A stretch of 64,000 nt of DNA from VRUE01 sp963728365 (GCA_963728365.1 CAVSJI010000003.1:124001-188000), one strand, 5' to 3'. Counted from the stretch's first letter, positions 43,032-51,946 are shown. The notes: generated by a model from the sequence alone, not told the origin. Translations and numbers: made by a program.

Positions 43032-45179
43032 CTACTTGATGAACAGCATCTCCTCGTACTTCGGCAACGGCCAGAGGTCGTCGGCGACGACCTTCTCGAG
43101 CTTGTCTGCCGCCTCGCGCACCGCGTTGCTCTTGGCCAGCTGCTCGTCGCGGGCGTGGACGGCGCCCTCGAGGCCCTCGAGCTCGATCGGGGCCGCGTTG
43201 GCCTTCTCGAGCGCGTCGAGCGCGGTCGAGAGCTCCTCGATCCCGCTGCGCACCTCGCCCTCGAGCGCGGAGACGCCGGCCTCGGAGATCAGCGCCAGGT
43301 GGCGCAGGGCCGCCGGCAGGATCATCGTCTTGCCGATCGAGAAGGTCGTCTCCGACTCGATGTTGGCCCGCAGCGCGTACTGCTCGGCCCAGACCTCGAA
43401 GCGCGACTCGAGCTCCCGCCTGGATAGCACGCTGTATTTCTCGAAGGCGGCAACGGTCTCATCGGCCAGCACCTCGGGCAGCGCGTCCGGCGTCGTCTTG
43501 AGGTTCTTCAAGCCGCGCTGCTCGGCCTCGGCGTGCCACTCCTCCGAGTAGTTGTCCCCGTCGAAGCAGATCGCCTTGTTGTCCGTGTAGGACTCCTTGA
43601 CGACCTCGATCACCGCGGCGTCGGCGTCCATGCCACCGCCGGTCTTCGCTTCGATCTTGCCGGCCAGGTCGTCGATCGCCTCGGCGACGATCGTGTTGAG
43701 CACCGTGTTGGGGAAGGCGAGCGACATGCTCGACCCCAGCGCCCGGAACTCGAACTTGTTGCCGGTGAAGGCGAAGGGCGAGGTTCGGTTGCGGTCGCCC
43801 CCGTGCTTGGGCAGCGGCGGCAGCACCGTGGCGCCCAAGTCGAGGAAGGAGGCCGGCGTGTGCGGATCCCCCTCGCCGGTGGCGATCGCCTCGAAGACCT
43901 TGATCAGCTCGGAGCCGAGGAAGATCGAGATGATCGCCGGCGGCGCCTCGTTGGCGCCGAGCCGGTGGTCCTGGCCGATGTTTGCGGCCGAGGCGCGCAG
44001 CAGGCCCTGGTGTTTGTTGACTGCCTGGATCACCGCCGCGCAGAAGAAGAGGAAGTGGATGTTGTCGGCCGGCGTGTCGCCCGGGTCGAGCAGGTTCGAG
44101 CCGGTGTCCGTCCCCATCGACCAGTTGTTGTGCTTGCCCGAGCCGTTGACGCCGGCAAAGGGCTTCTCGTGCAGCAGGCAGACCAGGCCGTAGCGGCGGG
44201 CGACGCTTTCCATCACCCGCATCGCCAGCTGCTGGTGGTCGGAGCCGACGTTCGAGTTCTCGAAGACCGGTGCGAGCTCGTACTGGGCCGGCGCCACCTC
44301 GTTGTGGCGGGTCTTCACCGGGATGCCCAGCTTGCGCATCTCCAGCTCCGACTCCATCATGAAGGCGAGCACCCGCTCGGGAATCGTGCCGAAGTAGTGG
44401 TCGTCGAGTTCCTGCCCCTTGGGGGGCTTGGCGCCGAACAGCGTGCGCCCAGTCGAGATCAGGTCGGGACGCTCGAAGAAGTACTGCTCGTCGATCAGGA
44501 AGTACTCCTGCTCGGGCCCGACCGTGGTGAAGACCCGCTTGCTCTCGCTGTCGCCGAGCAGCTTCAGCGCTTTGATCGCGGCGCCCGAGAGCGCGTCCAT
44601 CGAGCGCAGCAGGGGGATCTTCGCGTCGAGCGCCTCGCCGGTCCAGGAGGCGAAGGCGGTCGGGATGCAGAGCAGCGAGCCGTTCGGGTTCTCGAGGATG
44701 AAGGCCGGGCTGGTCGGGTCCCAGGCGGTGTAGCCGCGTGCCTCGAAGGTTTCGCGCACGCCGCCGGTCGGGAAGGAGGAGGCGTCCGGCTCGCCCTGGA
44801 TCAGCTCCTTGCCGGAGAAGCCGGCCAGCGCCCGGCCCTCGCCGGCGGGCTCGAAGAAGGAGTCGTGCTTCTCCGCGGTCGAGCCGGTCAGCGGCTGGAA
44901 GACGTGGGTGAAGTGGGTGGCGCCCTTCTCCAGGGCCCAGTCCTTCATCGCCGTGGCGACGGCGTCGGCCGTCGCGAGGTCGATTGCCTCGCCGGCCTCC
45001 AGCGCGCTCTGCAGCTTCCCGAAGACGTCGGCGGGCAGCCGTTCGCGCTGCGCGGCGACCGAGAAGACGTTGGCGCCAAAGGCTTCGTTCTCGGGAAGGG
45101 TCAGGTCGATCGCGCCGAGGGACTCTCCGTTGGAGCTCCACTGCGCTGCGGTCACGTTCTGCTGCCGGATGCGGCTCAT
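43032..45179 (-). CDS. glnN: Type III glutamine synthetase
   Basis: A 715-residue enzyme that makes glutamine from glutamate, ammonia and ATP. The large size and the N-terminal catenation-type sequence (THFTHVFQPLTGSTAEKHDSF) identify GSIII, not GSI or GSII. Typical segments are EQEYFLIDEQYF (metal/glutamate site), GIPVKTRHNEVAPAQYELAP, VNGSGKHNNWSMGTDTG, and NRTSPFAFTGNKFEFRALGSS. The start at 45179 has GAGGGACG upstream. GSIII is less common in Actinobacteria, and AmtB is 3.6 kb away on the other strand. A small inverted repeat GTACAAG...CTTGTAC (45303-45330) in its upstream region could be regulatory. Confidence 0.95.
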   Translation of the reverse strand: MSRIRQQNVTAAQWSSNGESLGAIDLTLPENEAFGANVFSVAAQRERLPADVFGKLQSALEAGEAIDLATADAVATAMKDWALEKGATHFTHVFQPLTGSTAEKHDSFFEPAGEGRALAGFSGKELIQGEPDASSFPTGGVRETFEARGYTAWDPTSPAFILENPNGSLLCIPTAFASWTGEALDAKIPLLRSMDALSGAAIKALKLLGDSESKRVFTTVGPEQEYFLIDEQYFFERPDLISTGRTLFGAKPPKGQELDDHYFGTIPERVLAFMMESELEMRKLGIPVKTRHNEVAPAQYELAPVFENSNVGSDHQQLAMRVMESVARRYGLVCLLHEKPFAGVNGSGKHNNWSMGTDTGSNLLDPGDTPADNIHFLFFCAAVIQAVNKHQGLLRASAANIGQDHRLGANEAPPAIISIFLGSELIKVFEAIATGEGDPHTPASFLDLGATVLPPLPKHGGDRNRTSPFAFTGNKFEFRALGSSMSLAFPNTVLNTIVAEAIDDLAGKIEAKTGGGMDADAAVIEVVKESYTDNKAICFDGDNYSEEWHAEAEQRGLKNLKTTPDALPEVLADETVAAFEKYSVLSRRELESRFEVWAEQYALRANIESETTFSIGKTMILPAALRHLALISEAGVSALEGEVRSGIEELSTALDALEKANAAPIELEGLEGAVHARDEQLAKSNAVREAADKLEKVVADDLWPLPKYEEMLFIK

Positions 45180-45351
45180 GCTCTGGTCGTCCCTCGCTTG
45201 GCGTCGCGCCCGCCCGGCGGGCGCGGTTGATTACCGGTCAACTCCCTCTGGAAGAGCCAAAAAAGCCTAGTACCGATGCCCCGCCGATGCCTTTGTCCCC
45301 GAGTACAAGGATCGCCGCGCGCGCTTGTACCCCCTGGCGACGGCGTCGTCC

Positions 45352-45410
45352 CGGCCGAACTGCATCAACTTCGCTACCCCCTGGAGGGAGAAGTTGATGC
45401 AGTTCGGCCG
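45352..45410. repeat. Long inverted repeat, GAACTGCATCAACTTC family, copy 2
   Basis: Perfect 21-base arms at 45352-45372 and 45390-45410. It shares the 16-base core with the hairpin at 40002-40056; outside the core the arm is CGGCC here against CCC there, each matched by its partner. It lies in the 281-base divergent spacer between glnN and the hydratase/dehydrogenase gene, so it cannot be a terminator for either. The rest of that spacer holds the GTACAAG inverted repeat and a GGAGGA ribosome-binding site before 45461. Confidence 0.88.
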
Positions 45411-45460
45411 TCTCCCTATAGCCTTCGCCTGCCCACCAGACCCCCGGAGGAAAGCCAAGA

Positions 45461-47461
45461 ATGTTCGTTTCCAAGGCCGCCGTCGTCGGCGGCGGCACCA
45501 TGGGTGGCGAGATCGCGCAGGCGATCGCCGCCGCCGAGATCCCCGTCGTCGTCAAGGACATCGACCAGAAGTTCGTCGACGCCGCCGTCGAGAAGGCGCG
45601 CGCCGTCACCGAGGGCCAGCTCGCCCGCCTGGTCAAGAAGGAGAAGCTGACCCAGGAGGCCGCCGACGCGCGCCTCGCCGAGGTCATGGGCCGCATCCTC
45701 GGCACCACCAGCTACGCCGAGTTCGGCGACGTCGATTTCGTGGTCGAGGCGGTGCCGGAGCGGATGGAGATCAAGCAGGCCGTCTTCCGTGAGCTCGACG
45801 CGGCCACGCCCGGCCACGCGATCCTCTCCTCCAACACCTCCTCGCTCTCGATCTCGGAGATCGGCGAGGCGACCCTGCGGCCGGACAAGGTCGTCGGATT
45901 CCACTTCTTCTACCCGGCCTCGGTGATGCCGCTGGTCGAGATCATCGCCGGCGAGGACACCTCCGAGGAGACCGCCACCGTCGCCTACAACTTCGCCCAG
46001 GCGATCAAGAAGCAGCCGATCGTCTGCGGCGAGGTGCCCGGCTTCGTCGTCAACCGCATCCTGATGGCGACGATCGGCGAGATCTGGCGCGCCCAGGAGG
46101 AGCAGGGCCTCTCGCTGAAGGCGATCGACGAGGCGATCGCCGGCGCCAACCTGGCGCCGATGGGTCCCTTCTTCCTCACCGACCTGCTCGGGCTCGACAC
46201 GGTCCTGCACGTCGCCGAGCACCTCAACGAGTCCTACGGCGAGAGCTTCTACGTCCACAAGGGGCTGCTGGGGCTGGTCGCCGACGGCAAGCTCGGCGCC
46301 AAGTCCGGGGGCGAGGGCTTCTTCAAGGAGGGCGAGCAGAACGTCCCCGGCGAGGCAGCCCCCGACGCCGAGGAGCTGATCGCGCTGTTCAGCTGCCGCG
46401 CCCTGATCGAGGCCTGTCTGCTGGTAGAGGAGGGCATCTGCTCGGTGCGCGACATCGACCTCGGGATGATGGCCGGCGCCGGCCTGGACCCGCGCAAAGG
46501 CCTGCTGCCGCCGTTCTGGAAAGCCGACGTCGAGGGGCTCGACGCGGTGCTCGAGCGGATGGAGGGCCTGCAGGAGCGCCACGGCGACCGCTTCGCGCCG
46601 CCCCTCCTGCTGCGGCGCCTGGTCGCCCAGCGCCGCCACGGCCTCAAGTCCGGCCAGGGCTTCTACCCCTACCCGCAGCCCGACGAGGGCGAGCAGGCCG
46701 AGACGGTGAAGCTCGAGACGCGCGGCGATGTGGCGATCGCCTGGCTCGCCAACGCCCCGATGAACGCCGTCTCGCCCGACGTGATCCGTGACCTGAAGAC
46801 GGTCTGGGAGCGGGTCAAGGCGGCCGAGGGCGTCAACGCGATGGTGATCGTCTCCTCGGTCCCGGTGGTCTTCTCGGCCGGCGCCGACATCAAGGCCTTC
46901 ACCCAGATGGACGAGGCGGCCGGCGAGGAGCTGATCCACGCCGGCCACGCGCTGGTGCGCGACCTCGGCCAGGACCAGGTGGCGACCGTCGCCGCGGTCA
47001 ACGCGATCGCCTTCGGCGGCGGCTGCGAGCTGGCGATGGCCTGCGACGTGCGGATCGCCGCCGAGGCGGCCGTCTTCGGCCAGCCCGAGATCAAGCTGGG
47101 GATCATCCCCGGCTTCGGCGGCACCCAGCGCCTGCCGCGCCTGGTCGGCCCCAACAAGGCCCTGGAGATGAACCTGATCGGCGACGCGATCCTCGCCGGC
47201 GAGGCGCTCGACTCCGGCCTCGTCAACCGGGTCGTCCCCGACCACGAGCTCTTCGAGACCGCCCTGATGTGGGGTCGCAAGCTGGCCGCCCAGGCGCCGC
47301 TCGCGGTGGGCCAGGTGAAGAAGGTCTCCCACGCCGGCGACCTGGACGAGGGCATCGAGGCCGAGAAGCAGGGCTTCGCCACCGCCTTCCAGAGCGAGGA
47401 CGCCAAGGAGGGCATAGCGGCCTTCCTAACCAAGCGCACCCCAAGATGGAGCGGCAAGTAG
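45461..47461 (+). CDS. 3-Hydroxyacyl-CoA dehydrogenase / enoyl-CoA hydratase fusion
   Basis: A 666-residue bifunctional beta-oxidation enzyme. The NAD-binding 3-hydroxyacyl-CoA dehydrogenase half is first (VVGGGTMGGEIAQAI at 8-22; SNTSSLSISEI and VVGFHFFYPASVMPLVEII follow), then a C-terminal dehydrogenase domain, then the crotonase half from about residue 415 with GGGCELAMACDVRIA and PEIKLGIIPGFGGTQRL, where both catalytic Glu residues are present. FadB and FadJ have the opposite order (hydratase first). The dehydrogenase-first order is known from some archaeal and bacterial proteins. GGAGGA precedes the ATG. No thiolase gene is adjacent. Confidence 0.92.
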   Translation: MFVSKAAVVGGGTMGGEIAQAIAAAEIPVVVKDIDQKFVDAAVEKARAVTEGQLARLVKKEKLTQEAADARLAEVMGRILGTTSYAEFGDVDFVVEAVPERMEIKQAVFRELDAATPGHAILSSNTSSLSISEIGEATLRPDKVVGFHFFYPASVMPLVEIIAGEDTSEETATVAYNFAQAIKKQPIVCGEVPGFVVNRILMATIGEIWRAQEEQGLSLKAIDEAIAGANLAPMGPFFLTDLLGLDTVLHVAEHLNESYGESFYVHKGLLGLVADGKLGAKSGGEGFFKEGEQNVPGEAAPDAEELIALFSCRALIEACLLVEEGICSVRDIDLGMMAGAGLDPRKGLLPPFWKADVEGLDAVLERMEGLQERHGDRFAPPLLLRRLVAQRRHGLKSGQGFYPYPQPDEGEQAETVKLETRGDVAIAWLANAPMNAVSPDVIRDLKTVWERVKAAEGVNAMVIVSSVPVVFSAGADIKAFTQMDEAAGEELIHAGHALVRDLGQDQVATVAAVNAIAFGGGCELAMACDVRIAAEAAVFGQPEIKLGIIPGFGGTQRLPRLVGPNKALEMNLIGDAILAGEALDSGLVNRVVPDHELFETALMWGRKLAAQAPLAVGQVKKVSHAGDLDEGIEAEKQGFATAFQSEDAKEGIAAFLTKRTPRWSGK

Positions 47462-47472
47462 CAACCCGGGGG

Positions 47473-47521
47473 GCCGACGGGCCGATATGTCAAGTCAAAC
47501 TAGACATATCGGCCCGTCGGC
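47473..47521. repeat. Long inverted repeat containing the sirtuin start codon
   Basis: Perfect 19-base arms GCCGACGGGCCGATATGTC (47473-47491) and complement (47503-47521), 11-base loop. The arm starts 12 bases after the preceding gene's stop, and the ATG of the next gene (47487-47489) lies inside the left arm. GGCCGACG also begins the hairpin at 61682. Confidence 0.85.
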
Positions 47522-48260
47522 GGGCGTAGCGCGGCTGGGGGAGCTCGTCGCGGAGTCGGGGTGCACGGTTGCCCTCACTGGCGCCGGGGTCTCGGTGCCG
47601 TCGGGGATTCCGGACTTTCGCTCGCCGGGGACGGGGCGCTGGGCGAACGTCGATCCGATCGAGGTCGCCCACATCGATGTCTTCGAGCGCGACCCGGCGC
47701 GCTTCTGGACCTACTACCGGCCGCGCTTCGGCGAGCTCGGCGACAAGCGGCCCAACGCGGCGCACCAGGCGCTGGCGGAGCTCGAGCGGCGCGGTCTGCT
47801 CGACGGCGTGATCACCCAGAACATCGACCGCCTGCACCGCGCGGCGGGCTCACGCGAGGTGGTCGAGGTGCACGGCTCGATCGAGACCTCGAGCTGTCGC
47901 GAGTGCGACGCCTCCTTCGTGATCGAGGAGGTCGAAGGCCTCTTTGACGACGACGGTGTCGCAATCTGCTCCGCCTGCGCGGGCCCGGTCAAGCCCGACG
48001 TCGTCCTTTTCGGTGAGTTGCTGCCCGAGGCCGCGATCGCCCGCGCCCGGGAGCTGGTCGAGAGAGCCGAGCTGATGATCTGCGTCGGCTCCTCGCTGGT
48101 CGTCCATCCGGTCGCCGGCCTGCCCCGAATCACGCTCGAAAGCGGCGGCTGCCTGGCGATCGTCACCAAGGGCCCGACGCCCTACGACGACGAGGCCGAG
48201 GTCAAGCTCGAAGGCGAGGTCGACGCCGAGCTGGCCGCCCTGGCCGCGGCGCTGCGCTGA
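47487..48260 (+). CDS. Sir2-family NAD-dependent protein deacylase
   Basis: A 257-residue sirtuin. NAD-site motifs are LTGAGVSVPSGIPDFRS (about 29-45), ITQNIDRLH (about 110-118) and the catalytic His in VEVHGSIE (about 127-134). A zinc site is formed by CREC and CSAC, and SSLVVHPVA ends the Rossmann part. Class III-like small sirtuins remove acetyl or other acyl groups from lysines. The ATG at 47487 is the only in-frame standard start before the conserved region apart from distal ones, yet lies within a 19-base hairpin arm with no Shine-Dalgarno outside it. The start is therefore uncertain. Confidence 0.92.
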   Translation: MSSQTRHIGPSAGVARLGELVAESGCTVALTGAGVSVPSGIPDFRSPGTGRWANVDPIEVAHIDVFERDPARFWTYYRPRFGELGDKRPNAAHQALAELERRGLLDGVITQNIDRLHRAAGSREVVEVHGSIETSSCRECDASFVIEEVEGLFDDDGVAICSACAGPVKPDVVLFGELLPEAAIARARELVERAELMICVGSSLVVHPVAGLPRITLESGGCLAIVTKGPTPYDDEAEVKLEGEVDAELAALAAALR

Positions 48261-48281
48261 GCGGCACCGCGGCCGACGGGC

Positions 48282-48599
48282 TCAGAACTCGATTTGCTGG
48301 CGCCGGCACTCGGCGATCACCGTCTGCGCCTGCGGCGAGTCGAACTTCGCCGCATGGGCGCACTTGGCCTCCGCTTCGGCGCCGCAGCCGCTGATCGTTT
48401 CGGCGCCGACGATCCCGGCTGTTTCGGCCCGGATGCAGCCCAGCGGGGTCGGCGGGTTGCTGTCGCTCGCGGTCGCGAAGATCACGGCCAGCATCGCGAC
48501 GAGGGTCACAGTCAGGGCGGCCGTGGCGGCCTTGATCTCGCGTGAGCTGAGCTTGTAGAGCGGCGTTGTCTGCCGCGCGTAGTGGCCTTCAAGTGGCAT
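48282..48599 (-). CDS. Single-span hypothetical membrane protein
   Basis: A 105-residue protein with a cytoplasmic N-terminus (about 25 residues), one span (AATAALTVTLVAMLAVIFATA, about 24-44) and a roughly 60-residue outer part with four cysteines (LGCIR, SGCGAE, AKCAHA, AECRRQ). The paired spacing suggests two disulfides. The family is unknown to me. It is downstream of the sirtuin gene, convergent, and upstream of the ammonium transporter gene on the opposite strand, with its promoter in the 48600-48758 spacer. Confidence 0.65.
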   Translation of the reverse strand: MPLEGHYARQTTPLYKLSSREIKAATAALTVTLVAMLAVIFATASDSNPPTPLGCIRAETAGIVGAETISGCGAEAEAKCAHAAKFDSPQAQTVIAECRRQQIEF

Positions 48600-48758
48600 G
48601 GCCGCAGGTTATACGGCCGGTTCGCGCCTGCATCGCGCCAGCGTGGCGAGGATTTCACCCCGATCTTTAGACACGTGTACGTAGTGGAGGGGATGTGTCA
48701 GCGAGAGGGTTTGGCAGTCCGAGCTGCACTTAGTCGAGAAAGGAACTGACTCTTACTT

Positions 48759-50108
48759 ATGGATTGGCTGAACGAAGGCGCCAACTCGTGGCAGATGACT
48801 GCCGCAACCCTGGTGGGGCTGATGAGCGTGCCCGGCCTGGTCGTGCTCTACGGCGGGGTGATGCAGAAGCGGTGGTCGGTGAACTCGATGATGATGTCCT
48901 TCGTCGCGTTCGCGATCGTGCTCGTTCTCTGGGTCCTCGTCGGCTTCAAGATGGGATTCGGGGAGCCGATCCACGCGATCTCCGATAGCGGCTTCTTCGG
49001 GAACTTCCTGGGCAAGCCGGCCTCGATCCTCAACAGCGGGGACCTTCTCAACCAGGCGCACATCCCCGAGCTCGCGGAAGAAGAATTCGCCTTCCCGCAG
49101 TCGACGCTCGCCTACTTCCAGATCGTCTTCGCCGCGATCACGCCGATCCTGATGCTGGGCTCCGTGCTCGGCCGGATCAACTTCAAAGCGTGGATCCCGT
49201 TCGTCGCCCTCTGGACCCTGCTCTGCTACCCGATCAACGCCTTCCTGATCTGGGGCGGCGGCTTCTTCGCCCAGCAGGGTGCGGTCGACTACTCCGGCGG
49301 CTACGTGATCCACCTCGCCGCCGGCGTCTCGGGCTTCGTCGCCGCGGCTGTGATCGGACCGCGGCTGCAGCGCGACCGCGAGGTCGACGCGCCGAACAAC
49401 CTCGCGATGGTCGCCGTCGGCGCGGGGCTCCTCTGGATGGGCTGGAACGGCTTCAACGGCGGTGACTGGTACAGCGCGGGCAACATCGCCTCCGCTTCGC
49501 TGCTCAACACCAACATCTGCACGGCTGTGGCCTTCCTCACCTGGGTCACGCTCGACTACATGACCGGCCGCAAGCCGAGCCTGATCGGGTCGGTCAACGG
49601 GATGATCGTCGGCCTCGTCGCGATCACCCCCGGCGCCGGTTTCGTCAACGGCTGGGGCGCGATCATCATCGGCGTCGTCGCCTCGATCATCGTCTACCTG
49701 GCGCTCAACTACCTGAGCCGCACGGCGCCGTTCCGCAACGTAGACGACACGCTCGGCGTCGTCTACACGCACGGTTTTGCCGGGGTTGCCGGCGGCCTGC
49801 TGGTCGGGATCTTCGCCAACAACCTGATGGGCGGCGAACACGAAGGCCTGATCTCAGGCGGCGGGCTGCACCTGCTCGGCGTGCAGGCCTATACCGCCCT
49901 CTGGGTGATCGTCTTCAGCGCGATCATGACCTTCATCCTGCTGAAGATCGTCGGCCTCTTCGTGCCCCTGCGGATGACCGAGGCCGAAATGGAGGAGGGC
50001 GACATCGCCGTCCACGGGCACGAGGTGTACCCCTCGGACGTGCCCTCCCTCGGCTACCCGGACGGGGTGCCGGCCGCTGCCGCGGCGGCGCCCGGGTCCT
50101 CCGGCTAG
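48759..50108 (+). CDS. amt: Ammonium transporter Amt/AmtB
   Basis: A 449-residue channel with 11 spans. The first pore His lies in SGGYVIHLAAGVSGFVAA (about 186-203) and the second in VVYTHGFAGVAGGLLVG (about 335-351). The conserved Asp at the first site is in VDYSGGYVIH. No cleavable signal is evident. A glnK gene does not follow, unlike in many bacteria. Exported-loop Glu codons are mostly GAA and cytoplasmic ones GAG. It is followed by a strong terminator at 50152. The 159-base upstream spacer has no recognisable GlnR or NtrC box that I could confirm. Confidence 0.95.
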   Translation: MDWLNEGANSWQMTAATLVGLMSVPGLVVLYGGVMQKRWSVNSMMMSFVAFAIVLVLWVLVGFKMGFGEPIHAISDSGFFGNFLGKPASILNSGDLLNQAHIPELAEEEFAFPQSTLAYFQIVFAAITPILMLGSVLGRINFKAWIPFVALWTLLCYPINAFLIWGGGFFAQQGAVDYSGGYVIHLAAGVSGFVAAAVIGPRLQRDREVDAPNNLAMVAVGAGLLWMGWNGFNGGDWYSAGNIASASLLNTNICTAVAFLTWVTLDYMTGRKPSLIGSVNGMIVGLVAITPGAGFVNGWGAIIIGVVASIIVYLALNYLSRTAPFRNVDDTLGVVYTHGFAGVAGGLLVGIFANNLMGGEHEGLISGGGLHLLGVQAYTALWVIVFSAIMTFILLKIVGLFVPLRMTEAEMEEGDIAVHGHEVYPSDVPSLGYPDGVPAAAAAAPGSSG

Positions 50109-50151
50109 ACAAGACCGCCGGGCCATCTGGCGGGCCCGGGAAGCAAACAAG

Positions 50152-50191
50152 GACGGAACCGCCCCCGCGCTCTCCCGGGGGCGGTTCCGTC
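50152..50191 (+). terminator. Strong hairpin between amt and the LysR gene
   Basis: Perfect 16-base arms GACGGAACCGCCCCCG (50152-50167) and complement (50176-50191), eight-base loop. It lies 44 bases after the amt stop and just before the convergent LysR stop, so it can serve both. The T-tract is weak (CTTCG). A second, smaller hairpin CCGCC/GGCGG sits at 50115-50132. Confidence 0.75.
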
Positions 50192-50198
50192 TTCGCGT

Positions 50199-51113
50199 TC
50201 AGGCGGGCTCGCCCCGGGAGCGGGCCACCTCGCGCAGGGTGTCGAGCATCGTCGCCACCGCCGGGGTGACCGGCGCGCCGCGGCGGGTCGCGGCGAAGAC
50301 CCGGCGCACGGGGCTCTGAGGGTCAAGCGAGGTGACGCGAATGTCGGGACGCACCGCGGAGAGCGCCAGCTGGGGGATCAGGCCGACGCCGACGCCCGCC
50401 GCCACCAGGCCCTGCACGGTCTGGTAGTCGTCGCTCTCGAAGGCGACCTTGGGCTCGAAGCCCGCGGCGTGGCAGCAGCGCACCACGTGGCGGGCGCAGG
50501 GCCCGCTGCGCGAGGTTTGCACCCAGTACTCCTCGCGCAGGTGCTCGAGCTTCACGCGCTTGCGGCGCGCCAGCCGGTGCTCGCCGGGCAGCGCCAGCCG
50601 CATCGGGTCCTCGAGCAGCTCGAAGCGCCGGATCCCGGCGCCCAGCCGTTCGCCGACGCCCTCGAATTCATAGAGCAGGACGAGGTCGAACTCGGCGGCG
50701 CGCAGCCGCGGCGCGATCTCCTCGGGCTCGCCCTCGGCGAGGGTCACTTCGACGCCGGGGTGGGAGGCGCGGAAGGCGGCGATCGCCAGCGGCACGAGGC
50801 TTGCGCCGGCGCTCGGAAAGGAGGCGACCCGCAGCCGCCCGGCCTCGCCGCCGGCGATCGCCGCGAGCTCGTTCTCGGCGGCTTCCATGCGGCCGAGGAT
50901 GCCCTCCGCATGGGTGGCGAGGGCGGCGCCGGCGGCGGTCGGCCGCACGCCGCCGCGGTCGCGCTCGATCAGCGGCGTGCCGACCTCGCCCTCGAGCGTG
51001 GCGATCGCCTGTGAGACGGCGGATTGCGAGTAAGACAGCGCGTCGGCGGCGGCCGAGAACGAGCCGCGCGAGACCACCTCGCGCAGCACGTTGAGACGGC
51101 TCGCGTTGAGCAT
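50199..51113 (-). CDS. LysR-family transcriptional regulator
   Basis: A 304-residue regulator. The HTH covers about 3-60 (SRLNVLREVVSRGSFSAAADALSYSQSAVSQAIATLE) and is followed by a substrate-binding domain (LRVASFPSAGASLVPLAIAAFRASHPGVEV). The ATG at 51113 is preferred over a GTG two codons upstream. The palindrome ATAAGC-aca-GCTTAT overlaps the start codon. The divergent neighbour encodes a UspA protein, a possible target. The ligand is unknown. Confidence 0.88.
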   Translation of the reverse strand: MLNASRLNVLREVVSRGSFSAAADALSYSQSAVSQAIATLEGEVGTPLIERDRGGVRPTAAGAALATHAEGILGRMEAAENELAAIAGGEAGRLRVASFPSAGASLVPLAIAAFRASHPGVEVTLAEGEPEEIAPRLRAAEFDLVLLYEFEGVGERLGAGIRRFELLEDPMRLALPGEHRLARRKRVKLEHLREEYWVQTSRSGPCARHVVRCCHAAGFEPKVAFESDDYQTVQGLVAAGVGVGLIPQLALSAVRPDIRVTSLDPQSPVRRVFAATRRGAPVTPAVATMLDTLREVARSRGEPA

Positions 51114-51126
51114 AAGCACAGCTTAT
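51112..51126. promoter_or_regulatory. Palindrome ATAAGC-aca-GCTTAT, candidate LysR box
   Basis: Perfect 6-base arms with a 3-base centre, overlapping the LysR start codon, with a further GCATA half-site at 51132-51136. LysR proteins usually bind T-N11-A sites near their own promoter, in the divergent spacer with the target. The spacer to uspA is 107 bases. Confidence 0.5.
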
Positions 51127-51220
51127 CGAGAGCATAGGCATTAACAGTTGCGCTGATGCAAGGAGAGTGGGACCCTCCGGTCGAAACTTCCGCCCGACCC
51201 GACTTCACTGGAGGCAAGCA

Positions 51221-51946
51221 ATGGCAACTCGCATCATCGTTTCCTACGACGACACCGACAACGACCGCGATGCGCTCGCCCTCGGGCGCCTGCTCGCGTT
51301 CGGCGGCGCCGATCTCTCGCTCGCCTACGTCCGCCACTCCCAGGGCGGCGCCCTCGAGGAGGCCGAGGCCGAGAAGCTGCTCGCCCACGGCGCCGAATCG
51401 GTCGGTGCGCCCGAGATGGCGCGCCACGTGGTCGTCAACCCGGGCACCAGCGTCGGCCTCGCCGAGCTGGCGACCGCGGAAGGCGCCGACGTGATCGTCT
51501 TCGGCTCCGAGTACCGCACGGCACCCGGCACGGTCAAGCCAGGCATCCCCGCCCACAAGCTGCTGCTCGGCGGCCCGGCAGCGATCGCCGTCGCCCCGGC
51601 AGGGATGCGCGACAACCCCTCGGTCAGCGTCAACAAGATCGGCGTGATCGACGAAGGCGACCCGGCCGCCCGGGCGACGGCGGCCAGCCTCGCCGCTGCG
51701 CTCGGCGCCGAAGTGGTCGAGCGGGCCGGCGCCGGTCACATCGACATGCTCGTCGTCGGCTCCCGGCCGGAGTCGCCCGATGGCAAGGTGACGCTCAGCG
51801 CCGCCAGCGATTACGCGGTCGAGACGGCGAGCTTCCCGGTGCTGGTCGTCACCCGCGGCCGCCCGGTCGAGTTCGCGTCGCCGGGCTCCGAGCCCCCCGC
51901 CGGTCCCGATGCCGCCGGCGGTCCCGGCGAGCCCGCTGTCGCCTAG
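51221..51946 (+). CDS. Universal stress protein (UspA) family
   Basis: A 241-residue protein with two Usp halves. The first half starts TRIIVSYDDTDNDRDALALG and ends with ADVIVFGSEYRTAPGT. The second half is shorter but keeps the ATP-type loop VVGSRPESPDGKVTLSAASDYAVE...VLVV. The Ala/Pro/Gly tail is likely disordered. GGAGG stands ten bases before the ATG at 51221. Tandem Usp proteins are typical of Actinobacteria. It is divergent from the LysR gene; its 3' end overlaps the next, convergent gene by four bases. Confidence 0.85.
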   Translation: MATRIIVSYDDTDNDRDALALGRLLAFGGADLSLAYVRHSQGGALEEAEAEKLLAHGAESVGAPEMARHVVVNPGTSVGLAELATAEGADVIVFGSEYRTAPGTVKPGIPAHKLLLGGPAAIAVAPAGMRDNPSVSVNKIGVIDEGDPAARATAASLAAALGAEVVERAGAGHIDMLVVGSRPESPDGKVTLSAASDYAVETASFPVLVVTRGRPVEFASPGSEPPAGPDAAGGPGEPAVA

